Part shown: in pieces, positions 40,354 to 48,769 of the stretch
How positions within the stretch are numbered: the stretch's first letter is position 1
Layout: every line of letters begins with the position of its first letter
From: Penaeicola halotolerans
GTDB taxonomy: Bacteria > Bacteroidota > Bacteroidia > Cytophagales > Cyclobacteriaceae
Length of the DNA stretch: 64,000 nt
Direction: 5' to 3'
Assembly: GCF_016464625.1 (NCBI RefSeq)
Contig: NZ_JAEAGO010000004.1
Coordinates: forward strand, 124,001-188,000
The notes under the pieces: model-generated
The model's database searches: none
Seen by the model: only the letters and a program-made list of their open reading frames with translations
What the model was told of the DNA's origin: nothing
Made by a program: the position numbers and the translations under genes

Positions 40354-40383
40354 CAAAAGTATAGAATAAATTTTAACGAACAA
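40354..40383 (-). promoter_or_regulatory. Promoter of the attenuated aromatic operon
   Basis: On the minus strand TTG (40383-40381), exactly 19 bases, then TACTTTTG (40361-40354) matches the Bacteroidota promoter with the same spacing as the rpsL and rplC promoters. Downstream is AT-rich, unlike the GC-rich discriminators of the ribosomal promoters. Confidence 0.75.
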
Positions 40384-40420
40384 GCAGTAGAAAGAAATTA
40401 TTTAAACTTTTTTATAATGA

Positions 40421-41512
40421 TTAGATATCGCTATCAAGTATATCTGTTTGCTTTTTGATCGATTCATCATGTATCAATCGGTAAAGTTCTTCTATAAAAT
40501 TTGGATTGATCTGAAGTGCTCTAGCCCATTCAGGTCTAGAGGAAAATATCTCATGCCACCTGTCCATTTGCAGTGCAGCTACATTATTAGCTTTTTTGTA
40601 ATAGCCGATTTTTTCTACTAATCTCATCCTTCTGCTGATGGCTTCTAGGATCTCTCGGTCCGCTTCATCTATTTGCTCACGGATGATTTCTAGTTGAGAT
40701 TGGTACTCTACATTATCTACTGTGATCTGACGTGTTTTAAGTGCGCTAAGTATTTCAGCAAGTCTGTCTGGAGTCACTTGTTGTGATGCATCTGACCAAG
40801 CGAGGTCTGGTGTGATGTGAGACTCGATGATCAGCCCGTCATAGTTTAAGTCTAGAGACATTTGAGCCAGAGGTTGTATAAGCTCGCGCTTGCCACCCAT
40901 GTGACTTGGATCACAGATGAGTGGTAGTTGAGGGAGTTTTGTCTTGAGCTCGATAGCTATCTGCCACATAGGGGCGTTTCTATAAGTGGTATTCTGAAAT
41001 GAGCTAAAGCCTCTGTGAATAGCGCCCAACTTACGGATACCGGCATTGTACACACGCTCTATAGCACCCATCCATAGTGCTAGGTCAGGATTGATCGGAT
41101 TTTTGATCAATACAGGGATGTCTACACCAGTGAGTGCATCAGCAATTTCTTGAACGGTAAACGGATTGACAGTAGATCTTGCACCTATCCAGAGTACATC
41201 TATGCCATTTTTGAGGCAGACTTCTACATGTTTAGGGTTGGCTACTTCTACGGCAAATTTAACTCCGTATCTTTCTTTAGCTTCTACTAACCATGGCATG
41301 GCTTTTTCTCCGACACCTTCAAAGTTATTAGGTCTAGTGCGTGGTTTCCATACACCAGCGCGTATGGTGTGGATACCTTTTTGAGCCAATTGAGCAGTAG
41401 TTTCTAAGACTTGTTCTCTCGTCTCTGCACTACAAGGTCCTGCTATGACAAAGGGATTTTTGACCTCTATCCCCCAGTTTTTTATCGATTGAATATCTGG
41501 TAATTCTAACAT
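40421..41512 (-). CDS. Bifunctional DAHP synthase/chorismate mutase, first copy
   Basis: This 363-residue protein has the same DAHP synthase-chorismate mutase fusion as its downstream neighbour (FVIAGPCSAETREQ, AGVWKPRTRPNNFEG, WIGARSTVNPF, CDPSHMGGKRE, ESHITPDLAWSDASQQ; mutase part REQIDEADREILEAISRRM, KIGYYKKANNVA). I place the start at 41512 (MLELPDIQSIKNW), which aligns with the paralogue, rather than 12 codons upstream, which would run further into the short space shared with the divergent proline dehydrogenase promoter. It has no visible attenuator. Confidence 0.92.
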   Translation of the reverse strand: MLELPDIQSIKNWGIEVKNPFVIAGPCSAETREQVLETTAQLAQKGIHTIRAGVWKPRTRPNNFEGVGEKAMPWLVEAKERYGVKFAVEVANPKHVEVCLKNGIDVLWIGARSTVNPFTVQEIADALTGVDIPVLIKNPINPDLALWMGAIERVYNAGIRKLGAIHRGFSSFQNTTYRNAPMWQIAIELKTKLPQLPLICDPSHMGGKRELIQPLAQMSLDLNYDGLIIESHITPDLAWSDASQQVTPDRLAEILSALKTRQITVDNVEYQSQLEIIREQIDEADREILEAISRRMRLVEKIGYYKKANNVAALQMDRWHEIFSSRPEWARALQINPNFIEELYRLIHDESIKKQTDILDSDI

Positions 41513-41563
41513 TTTTGATTTCTTCAAATGGATAACAAATTCCAGCATGTTGCTGTTTTTGTA

Positions 41564-41571
41564 TATATTTG
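41564..41571 (+). promoter_or_regulatory. Promoter -7 box of the proline dehydrogenase gene
   Basis: TATATTTG fits TAnnTTTG and is followed by CAACTC. The ATG at 41591 lies 20 bases downstream. No TTTG is seen at the ideal upstream spacing. Confidence 0.55.
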
Positions 41572-41590
41572 CAACTCTTTAAAATACCAT

Positions 41591-42775
41591 ATGCAGACAA
41601 GTACAAAAATCTCTTTTGACAACCTTGAAATAGCCTTTTCGTCCAAGTCGGATCAGCAACTGAAAAAGCAGTATTTGATCTTTTCAGCGATGAATAACAA
41701 TGCACTGGTAAGTTTTGGCACTAAATTTTCAAATTTAGCACTAAAGCTTGGATTGCCAGTCAAGGGTATCATCAAAAGTACGGTTTTCAGCCATTTTTGT
41801 GGAGGAGAAAATATCCAAGAATGTGAGCCTACGATCAAGTCTTTGAGTGAGTTCGGTATAGGTACCATACTTGACTATTCGGTAGAAGGTGGAGAGAAAG
41901 AGGATGGATTTGATCATACGCGAGATGAAATCATAGCGACTATCCACAAGGCAAGTAATAATAAAGCCATTCCTTTTAGTGTGTTTAAGATCACTGGACT
42001 CGCATCTACACCACTTTTAGCTAAAGTACAAGCCGGGAAACAGCTAAGTCAAGCAGAAACAGAGGCTTTTGAAAGAGTCAAGGCGAGAGTAAATGCTATC
42101 TGCAAATCGGCATTTGATCATGGGGTAAGAATCTTCATAGATGCTGAGGAGACGTGGATTCAAGATACTATAGATCAGATGGCCTATGAGATGATGTTTT
42201 TGTACAATAAAGAAACAGCCATCGTCTATAATACTTATCAGATGTATCGTGCAGATATGCTTGGCAACTTGTCAGAAGCACTTCAAAATGCTAGAGAAAA
42301 GCGTTACTACCTTGGAGCCAAGCTTGTCAGAGGTGCTTACATGGAAAAGGAGCGTGCTAGGGCTAAGGAAATGGGTTATCCAAGTCCCATCCAGCCAAAT
42401 AAGGCTGCCAGTGATAGAGACTTTGATGCAGCATTGAAGTTGGCGATGGATAATAAAGATGTCTTCTATATCTGCTGCGGTTCGCATAATGAGAAGAGTA
42501 CGATATACCTAGCCGAGCTGATGAATGAGCATGGCTTGAAAAATGACGATGCTAGATTTTTCTTTGCGCAGCTTTATGGTATGAGTGATAACATCTCATA
42601 CAATCTGGCAAACGCGGGATATAATGTGGCTAAATACGTCCCTTATGGCCCTATCAAGTCTGTGATGCCATACCTAGGTAGAAGAGCTGCTGAAAACACA
42701 TCTATAGCAGGTCAATCTAGCAGAGAGTTTGAATTAGTCAAAAGAGAAATGGCTAGGAGAAAAGCCAATAAATAA
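41591..42775 (+). CDS. Proline dehydrogenase
   Basis: This 394-residue FAD enzyme oxidises proline to pyrroline-5-carboxylate, the first step of proline catabolism, feeding electrons to the respiratory chain. GTILDYSVEGGE, FKITGLASTPLL, VRIFIDAEETWIQDTID, YQMYRADMLGNLSEAL, LGAKLVRGAYMEKER and QLYGMSDNISYNLANAGYNV are family motifs along the TIM barrel. The monofunctional form without the aldehyde dehydrogenase half of PutA is usual here. The start at ATG 41591 is chosen since the promoter box lies within the longer alternative frame. Confidence 0.93.
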   Translation: MQTSTKISFDNLEIAFSSKSDQQLKKQYLIFSAMNNNALVSFGTKFSNLALKLGLPVKGIIKSTVFSHFCGGENIQECEPTIKSLSEFGIGTILDYSVEGGEKEDGFDHTRDEIIATIHKASNNKAIPFSVFKITGLASTPLLAKVQAGKQLSQAETEAFERVKARVNAICKSAFDHGVRIFIDAEETWIQDTIDQMAYEMMFLYNKETAIVYNTYQMYRADMLGNLSEALQNAREKRYYLGAKLVRGAYMEKERARAKEMGYPSPIQPNKAASDRDFDAALKLAMDNKDVFYICCGSHNEKSTIYLAELMNEHGLKNDDARFFFAQLYGMSDNISYNLANAGYNVAKYVPYGPIKSVMPYLGRRAAENTSIAGQSSREFELVKREMARRKANK

Positions 42776-42799
42776 AGCAATAACCAATAATAATTTGAC

Positions 42800-44524
42800 A
42801 TGCAACTACTGAGTGAGCAGGAAATAGAACGCAGAAAAGACCGTGAAGAGTTGATGAAGCTGGGGATCAATCCCTATCCCGCTGAGTCTTTTGATATCAA
42901 TGTAACTGCGGCAGATATTCACCAGAACTACGAAAATAATAAGAATGACTATAAAAGCATCTCGATAGCAGGTAGATTGATGAGTCGCAGAATCATGGGT
43001 TCTGCTTCTTTTGCGGAGATTCAAGATGCTACTGGCAGACTACAAATCTATGTCAGAAGAGATGACATCTGTCCAGAGGATGATGCCAATAAAGTACTGT
43101 ACAATACAGTATTCAAAAAGCTCCTAGGTATAGGAGATTTTATTGGGGTGAAGGGTTATATTTTCACTACACAAACGGGTGAGATTTCACTTCATGTTAC
43201 AGAATTGAAATTGTTATCAAAAGCTGTAAAGCCACTTCCAGTAGTGAAACGAGACGAGGAAGGTAATGTCTACGATGGATTTACCGATCCTGAAATGCGC
43301 TATAGACAGCGATATGTGGACTTGACAGTCAATCCTCAGTATAAAGATATTTTTATCACTAGATCAAAAATCATCAGCACGATGAGAAGGTTCTTTGATG
43401 ACAATGGCTGGTTAGAAGTGGAGACGCCTATCTTACAGGCTGTTCATGGAGGGGCTGCTGCTAGACCGTTTAAGACGCATCACAATACCCTAGACATGCC
43501 GCTTTTCTTGAGAATAGCCAATGAGCTTTACCTGAAAAGGTTGATTGTTGGAGGATTTGATGGTGTGTATGAATTTGGCAAGATGTTCAGAAATGAGGGG
43601 ATGGATCGTACACACAATCCAGAGTTCACTTCTATGGAGATCTATGTGGCTTACAAGGACTACATTTGGATGATGGAGATGGTGGAAAACCTCCTAGAGG
43701 ATGTCACTCAGAGAATTCATGGAAAGACTACTGTCACTGTGGGTCAAAATCAAATAGACTTTGCAGGGCCATATCGTAAGCTCAGCATGTATGATTCGAT
43801 CAAAGAATATACAGGCATCGATATCTCAGAAATGAACGAGAAGCAACTTAGAGAAGTGTGTGCTCAAATGTCTATAGAGGTAGATGATAGCATGGGTAGA
43901 GGAAAACTGATCGATGAGATTTTTGGTGAAAAGGTAGAGGCGAATTTGATTCAACCAACTTACATCACTGATTACCCTATAGAAATGACTCCTCTAGCTA
44001 AGAAGCATAGAAGTAAAGCTGGCTTGGTAGAGCGCTTCGAACTTTTTGTGAACGGTAAAGAGATCGCTAATGCCTACTCAGAACTCAATGATCCTATTGA
44101 TCAAAGAGAGCGATTTGAGGAGCAACTCAAGCTCGCAGAAAGAGGTGATGATGAAGCGATGGCGATGGATGAGGACTTTCTCAGGTCATTAGAATATGGT
44201 ATGCCGCCTACTTCTGGCTTGGGTATAGGTATCGATCGTTTGACGATGCTATTGACCAATCAGCATACGATCCAAGAGGTATTATTCTTCCCTCAGATGA
44301 GACCAGAGAAGAAAGTCGAGCTAGCGACTGATGCTGACTTTGAGGCGCAGGGAATTCGCGCTGACTTATTGCCAATCATCAGAAAAATGAATATTCATAC
44401 CATAGATCAACTCAAAGGCTTTGATGCTAACAAGCTCTTTAATGATGTCTGTGGGATGCGTAAAAAGCTTAAGCTAGAAGTTGCTAATCCTACCAAAGAA
44501 GAGGTAGAAGGTTGGTTAGCTTAA
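42800..44524 (+). CDS. lysS: Lysyl-tRNA synthetase, class II
   Basis: This 574-residue class II synthetase charges tRNA-Lys. The N-terminal OB-fold anticodon-binding domain (about 50-160, [20 protein letters not shown]) is followed by motif 2 ([21 protein letters not shown], then [21 protein letters not shown]) and motif 3 ([15 protein letters not shown]). A C-terminal extension of about 65 residues after the catalytic domain is characteristic of Bacteroidota LysS. It lies 24 bases after the proline dehydrogenase gene and ends at a terminator. Confidence 0.97.
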   Translation: MQLLSEQEIERRKDREELMKLGINPYPAESFDINVTAADIHQNYENNKNDYKSISIAGRLMSRRIMGSASFAEIQDATGRLQIYVRRDDICPEDDANKVLYNTVFKKLLGIGDFIGVKGYIFTTQTGEISLHVTELKLLSKAVKPLPVVKRDEEGNVYDGFTDPEMRYRQRYVDLTVNPQYKDIFITRSKIISTMRRFFDDNGWLEVETPILQAVHGGAAARPFKTHHNTLDMPLFLRIANELYLKRLIVGGFDGVYEFGKMFRNEGMDRTHNPEFTSMEIYVAYKDYIWMMEMVENLLEDVTQRIHGKTTVTVGQNQIDFAGPYRKLSMYDSIKEYTGIDISEMNEKQLREVCAQMSIEVDDSMGRGKLIDEIFGEKVEANLIQPTYITDYPIEMTPLAKKHRSKAGLVERFELFVNGKEIANAYSELNDPIDQRERFEEQLKLAERGDDEAMAMDEDFLRSLEYGMPPTSGLGIGIDRLTMLLTNQHTIQEVLFFPQMRPEKKVELATDADFEAQGIRADLLPIIRKMNIHTIDQLKGFDANKLFNDVCGMRKKLKLEVANPTKEEVEGWLA

Positions 44525-44545
44525 TATAGTCTTGCAAAATAGTAT

Positions 44546-44579
44546 AGCCTCAGGATCACTCGATCTTGAGGCTTTTTTT
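44546..44579 (+). terminator. Intrinsic terminator after lysS
   Basis: AGCCTCA (44546-44552), a G-U pair and GATC (44554-44557) pair with GATC (44562-44565) and TGAGGCT (44567-44573) around ACTC, followed by seven T. Its tail overlaps the stop codon of the convergent gene. Confidence 0.9.
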
Positions 44580-45000
44580 ATATGATATACTGGTATTGAG
44601 AGCAAGCAAGTGCTAGATAGTTAAGAAAGTAAAGGGAACCATAAAATTTATGGTGTTCCTTGGCTTTGCTTTTAGCTTGATTGATCATCCACCAGTTTAC
44701 AGCAAGCATAAAAAACTGAGTTACTAAAAGGAAGTCTTGGACAATCTGATCCATTCCTCCTCTAAAAGCCAAAGACAAGAATTGGAAGATGATCACAAAG
44801 AAGATCAAGTAGATTTGATTTGAAAAGCGAAACCTACCAACCAAAGCAAAGGACTGAAATAAGTAAAAAGCAGCATAAACAATAGCTAAAATAGGGACGG
44901 CTATCATCAGCCCTGGACTAAAGTGATGCAAAAGATAGGCTATCACAATGAATAGCAGAGGCCCAAAATAATTGGAGCCATTATAAAAAGATAAAGACAT
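44578..45000 (-). CDS. Small integral membrane protein of unknown function
   Basis: This 140-residue protein has about four hydrophobic helices (LLFIVIAYLLHHF, LMIAVPILAIVYAAFYLF, QIYLIFFVIIFQFLSL and a C-terminal one with FFMLAVNWWMI). I do not recognise a family. ATG at 45000 (MSLSFYNGSNYFGP) is chosen over an in-frame TTG seven codons upstream, because that TTG is part of a TAACTTTG promoter box. It converges with lysS; the LptD gene upstream is on the same strand. Confidence 0.65.
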   Translation of the reverse strand: MSLSFYNGSNYFGPLLFIVIAYLLHHFSPGLMIAVPILAIVYAAFYLFQSFALVGRFRFSNQIYLIFFVIIFQFLSLAFRGGMDQIVQDFLLVTQFFMLAVNWWMINQAKSKAKEHHKFYGSLYFLNYLALACSQYQYII

Positions 45001-45018
45001 CGTTTGGACGATTTTTTC

Positions 45019-45026
45019 CAAAGTTA
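45019..45026 (-). promoter_or_regulatory. Promoter -7 box of the small membrane protein gene
   Basis: TAACTTTG on the minus strand lies 18 bases upstream of the ATG at 45000, in the gap behind the lptD stop codon. The box is identical to those of rplC and rpsH; no -33 element is obvious. Confidence 0.5.
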
Positions 45027-45050
45027 GTCATAAAAAAGAATTCTATCGGA

Positions 45051-47789
45051 CTATCTGAAGTCAAAGAAGCTTCTTCTTCTACTAATTTTGAGGTCTTGAA
45101 GCATAGAGGCTTTTACTCGAATGTCTATCGAATATGATTGATACCTACCAAAAGGCACCCAGTTTACCAGCATCTCCCAACAGTGAAGATCTCTTGCAAT
45201 AGAAATATTGGTTTGTGTTAGATCTCTATTTTCAAAGTCAAAGCCTGAATTGAAGTTGATTTTCCATTTCTCCGTTAAGCTCACATCCCCCGAAAAGTTT
45301 AATGCTTGGGTGATTCTAGCTTCTTGAAAACCTACTTTAGCGTAGTTCAGGTTGTAGTTGAGATTGAGACTCCAAGGGACATTCCAGTCTATGTAGGCAT
45401 TTGGATTCATCGCCATACTGCGGAGCTCGGCCTCCATTGCAGGATCTACAGGCATACCTTCCATCGCTGCTTGCCTATTCATAGCACTATTGACAGCGGC
45501 AGGATTATTATTCGTTTTTGAGTTAGGATTCAAACTCGTACTCATATTGATAGAAGCTGCGGTGATTTGCCCCAGTCCTCTGCCATTATTCCAAGCAAAC
45601 TGATTGAGCTGAGTCTGCTGCACTGTAGTGACTCCCGTCCGCTCATTGACAAAAAACGAATCCAATCGATAAATATATGGATTGAGGGTAGCATTCATGT
45701 TGATGCTCACTTTGTCATTAAAAAGTCCCGTAAACGCAGTCATACTGATAGGGGCCAACTGAAATGAATCTCTAGCAAAATTATAGGAAGAGTTAAAACT
45801 CAAATTTTTGATGATGGGGACTTTTTTCATTTCCGTAGCAGTGTCGGATTTGGTCCTTATTTTCATCTCTATATTATTATCAAAGCCAAAGGTCAAAGAC
45901 CGAGATTCTCCCGCAGGAGCTGTACCCCAGACAAAATTTTGATATTTGGAGAGCATCTGTGTACGCCCCGTTGAGTCTATCTGAACTTCTCTAAAAAAGC
46001 CATAGCTTGGATCTGTAAAGTCAGGGTTGTAGCTGAAACCTACCCTCGGTGTGATCACGTGTCGGATACGATCTATTTTCTTTCCACGGATATTAAAGAA
46101 ACCATATATACGTGTTGTCATATTTGCACTCGCATTGTAAAAACCTCCACGAGAAAAACCACTCAAAGTATCGATTCTAACTGCTCTCGCCTCTTCATCG
46201 TAGCTAAAATCAAGCTCTTTGAGATACCATAGCTCTGTATAGTTGAAGCTTGGACTGATATTGAAGTGCTTGAGCAGGTTAAATGAGGTAGATATCGGTA
46301 CTGTATGTCTAGCACCATTTTGAGCTTCCCTAAAAATGAGGGGTAAATTAGCTGCATCAAAAGGTCTCACTTCCAGAGGCTGACCAGTAAGCGTATCTAT
46401 TGGCACAAATGTATTTGCTACAGGGAAGCCAGCAGATCGCGTCTTTACGGCATTGCTGATACGATTAGTCGCTACGAAGTTCCAAGCTAGATTGAGTCTT
46501 TTCAGGATATCTAGATTTGAATTCTGAAAAGGGGTCTGTCTATTCATGTTGACAGCTACATCAGGCAACTGCACCTGTACTTCTCTAGTACGGACATTTT
46601 GACTATGTCTAAATGAGGTCGAAAAGCTGAAGGGTGTTCCTTGGATGACATTACTATAATTGACAGAAGAGCTAAATTCCGAATTGATGTTTCTAGCAAA
46701 GTCATTTTGAAAGTTTTGATTCGTATTGTAGGTAGAAGTACCAGCATTGACTGATGCAGAAAATCTAGCTGTTCCTCTGGTTTGAGGTGTATGACTCCAT
46801 CTAAGCCAGAAGTCATTAATCGCAAGTGGATTCAGCTCTTCTTGACCACTGACAAATCGATTATAGTCAAAGCTGAAGTTACCATTATAGCGATAGCGCT
46901 TCATGTAGTTGGTTTGGATGCTCGCACCATAGCCGCCTTTAGAGTAGATTTCTCCTCGGATACCCGTATGGATGTAGTCATTGAAAGCAAAGTAATAGCC
47001 AAAATCACGCAAGAACAAACCTCTCACACGCTCCTCACCATAAGTAGGAAAGATGATACCAGAGGCTTTCTCTTTTTTTGGAGGTAAAAAGCCTAGAGGC
47101 AATCCAGCCGGTGTAGGAATGCCATTGAAGTAAAGGTTAAAAGGACCTGTGACGATTCTTTTGCCTGGAAGGGCTTTGATTTTTTTAGCACTGATGTGCC
47201 AGTGAGGATATGGGAGATCACATGTGGTATACATAGCATCTCCTAGATTGACAGCTCCTAGACTGTCTTTTTTGACTTTATCCCCTCTCAAAAAACCCTC
47301 ATCCTGCTCCGTAATAGCAAATTTGATATAGGCCTTTTCAGTTTCAAAGTTGTATTTGATTTCATCTGTATAATAGACTTGTCCAGCTTGTTCGAAGATC
47401 GGTTTGCCTATGATCGTACCAGTAGAGTCAGGCCTACCGATAGCAAACATGGTTTTCTTATCAAAATCTATAAAAATAGAATCAGCTTCTAATTTGATAT
47501 TTCCGTAGGTAACCTTCGCATTGGTCGTGAGATAGATTTTTTTCTGCGTGTTATCCATCTCGATGAAATCATCAGCAGTGTAGTCGACTTTAGTTTCAAG
47601 GCTACTTTTTTGGATTTTGACAGAATCTTGTCTTAAAAGGGAGTCGGCAGCCACCTGAGAACTATCAGAAAGCACCGTTTGAGTCACCTCATTGCTTCTC
47701 TTGGCACGTGTATTGATCTGTGCGAATGACTGACCAATAAAGAATAGGAAGAAAGGGACGAAGAAGTAAGCGTATTTGATTTTATACAC
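45051..47789 (-). CDS. LPS assembly outer-membrane protein LptD-like
   Basis: This 912-residue protein has a signal peptide (about 1-23, ending GQSFAQ), a periplasmic OstA/LptA-like beta-jellyroll (about 65-190: TTNAKVTYGNIKLEADSIFI, GKPIFEQAGQVYYTDEIKY) and a long beta-barrel with many alternating aromatic strands to the C-terminus. GFLPPKKEKASGIIFPTYGE matches the LptD family of Bacteroidota. It should insert lipopolysaccharide into the outer leaflet together with LptE, which I do not see here. It is divergent from the amidase gene, sharing a palindromic promoter region. Confidence 0.88.
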   Translation of the reverse strand: MYKIKYAYFFVPFFLFFIGQSFAQINTRAKRSNEVTQTVLSDSSQVAADSLLRQDSVKIQKSSLETKVDYTADDFIEMDNTQKKIYLTTNAKVTYGNIKLEADSIFIDFDKKTMFAIGRPDSTGTIIGKPIFEQAGQVYYTDEIKYNFETEKAYIKFAITEQDEGFLRGDKVKKDSLGAVNLGDAMYTTCDLPYPHWHISAKKIKALPGKRIVTGPFNLYFNGIPTPAGLPLGFLPPKKEKASGIIFPTYGEERVRGLFLRDFGYYFAFNDYIHTGIRGEIYSKGGYGASIQTNYMKRYRYNGNFSFDYNRFVSGQEELNPLAINDFWLRWSHTPQTRGTARFSASVNAGTSTYNTNQNFQNDFARNINSEFSSSVNYSNVIQGTPFSFSTSFRHSQNVRTREVQVQLPDVAVNMNRQTPFQNSNLDILKRLNLAWNFVATNRISNAVKTRSAGFPVANTFVPIDTLTGQPLEVRPFDAANLPLIFREAQNGARHTVPISTSFNLLKHFNISPSFNYTELWYLKELDFSYDEEARAVRIDTLSGFSRGGFYNASANMTTRIYGFFNIRGKKIDRIRHVITPRVGFSYNPDFTDPSYGFFREVQIDSTGRTQMLSKYQNFVWGTAPAGESRSLTFGFDNNIEMKIRTKSDTATEMKKVPIIKNLSFNSSYNFARDSFQLAPISMTAFTGLFNDKVSINMNATLNPYIYRLDSFFVNERTGVTTVQQTQLNQFAWNNGRGLGQITAASINMSTSLNPNSKTNNNPAAVNSAMNRQAAMEGMPVDPAMEAELRSMAMNPNAYIDWNVPWSLNLNYNLNYAKVGFQEARITQALNFSGDVSLTEKWKINFNSGFDFENRDLTQTNISIARDLHCWEMLVNWVPFGRYQSYSIDIRVKASMLQDLKISRRRSFFDFR

Positions 47790-47819
47790 CTGCTTTCTGT
47801 TTTTTACTTAAAAATTTAC

Positions 47820-47835
47820 AACTTTGTACAAAGTT
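47820..47835. promoter_or_regulatory. Perfect palindrome in the lptD/amidase divergent promoter region
   Basis: AACTTTGTACAAAGTT is a perfect 16-base palindrome in the 76-base gap between two divergent cell-envelope genes. Its right half forms the minus-strand box TAACTTTG at 47836-47829 for lptD, and its left half gives CAACTTTG facing the amidase gene. It may be two back-to-back promoter boxes or a regulator site. Confidence 0.5.
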
Positions 47836-47836
47836 A
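47829..47836 (-). promoter_or_regulatory. Promoter -7 box of lptD
   Basis: TAACTTTG on the minus strand matches the TAnnTTTG box 39 bases upstream of the lptD start codon. No TTTG is evident at the right distance upstream. Confidence 0.5.
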
Positions 47837-47865
47837 CCTTATTAACTTTTAACTAACGTAACATC

Positions 47866-48648
47866 GTGAAAAATATTCTCGCATTTTCTCTGGTCACTAT
47901 TTCCATCTTATTATGCTCATTTATCCCTGCTGGGGAGACTAAGTATCGGGTCAAAAAAGTTGTGATAGACGCAGGTCATGGAGGTAAAGATCCTGGTACG
48001 CTGGGTAGTTTTTCAAAAGAGAAAGATGTTGCGCTAGCCATCGCCCTCAAGCTTGGAGAGACGATCAAGGAAAACTTGCCAGATGTAGAGGTGATCTACA
48101 CGAGAAGTACCGATAAGTTTGTTGAGCTGTACGAGCGACCAAAAATAGCCAATAAAGAGAGCGCAGATTTTTTCATTTCTATACATTGTAATGCCTCTTC
48201 AGTGAAAACAGTAAAAGGTACTGAAACCTACGTGATGGGAGTAAGTAAAGCAAAGAGTAATCTGGAAGTAGCCAAAAGAGAAAATTCAGTTATTCTTTTA
48301 GAGGATGACTATAAGGAAAACTATGAGGGTTTCGAGCCAGATTCTCCAGAGACACACATCATGTTTTCCCTTTATCAGGGGGCTTTTAGAGGCAATAGTT
48401 TGAGACTGGCAGAGAGTCTCGAAGACCAATTCAAAAATCGTGTCGGAAGAAATAGTCGTGGCGTAAAGCAAGAAGCTTTCTGGGTACTTTGGGCGACTTC
48501 TATGCCTTCTGTACTCATTGAGGCAGGCTTTTTATCTAATCCAGAAGAAGAAAAATATCTCAATGATAAGTTGGGACAGACTTACATAGCGAGTGCCATT
48601 TTTAGAGCTTTCAGAGACTACAAAGTAGAGGTTGAAAGCATGAACTAA
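47866..48648 (+). CDS. N-acetylmuramoyl-L-alanine amidase
   Basis: This 260-residue enzyme cuts the bond between MurNAc and the stem peptide in the periplasm. A signal peptide (about 1-22, ending SFIPAGE) precedes an Amidase_3 domain with the zinc ligands: His in VIDAGHGGKDPG, Glu in GSFSKEKD/ELYERP region, His in FFISIHCNAS, and the catalytic Glu in PSVLIEAGFLSNPEE. The start is GTG at 47866, the only initiation codon that gives the signal peptide. It is divergent from lptD. Confidence 0.93.
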   Translation: MKNILAFSLVTISILLCSFIPAGETKYRVKKVVIDAGHGGKDPGTLGSFSKEKDVALAIALKLGETIKENLPDVEVIYTRSTDKFVELYERPKIANKESADFFISIHCNASSVKTVKGTETYVMGVSKAKSNLEVAKRENSVILLEDDYKENYEGFEPDSPETHIMFSLYQGAFRGNSLRLAESLEDQFKNRVGRNSRGVKQEAFWVLWATSMPSVLIEAGFLSNPEEEKYLNDKLGQTYIASAIFRAFRDYKVEVESMN

Positions 48649-48652
48649 AAAG

Positions 48653-48674
48653 TAGAGAAATAAATTCTTCTCTA
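48653..48674 (+). other. AT-rich hairpin after the amidase gene
   Basis: TAGAGAA (48653-48659) pairs with TTCTCTA (48668-48674) around an 8-base loop, just behind the stop codon. There is no U-run, so it is at best a weak terminator or a 3' stabilising structure. Confidence 0.35.
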
Positions 48675-48769
48675 TAAATTGCTAATATTTGATCTCTTTC
48701 AAATAAGCAAAAACAAACAAAACCTGCGCGTGGAGGTATTGTATGCAGTGAAATAAACCCAAAACAATA

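Noticed and set aside
40421-41512. A second leader-peptide attenuator for the first DAHP synthase gene
   Set aside because: Only 78 bases separate it from the divergent proline dehydrogenase start, with no terminator hairpin and no aromatic-rich short frame.
41528-41590. N-terminal extension of proline dehydrogenase and of the divergent DAHP synthase
   Set aside because: The two extended frames would overlap each other and contain the promoter boxes; the internal ATGs give family-like N-termini.
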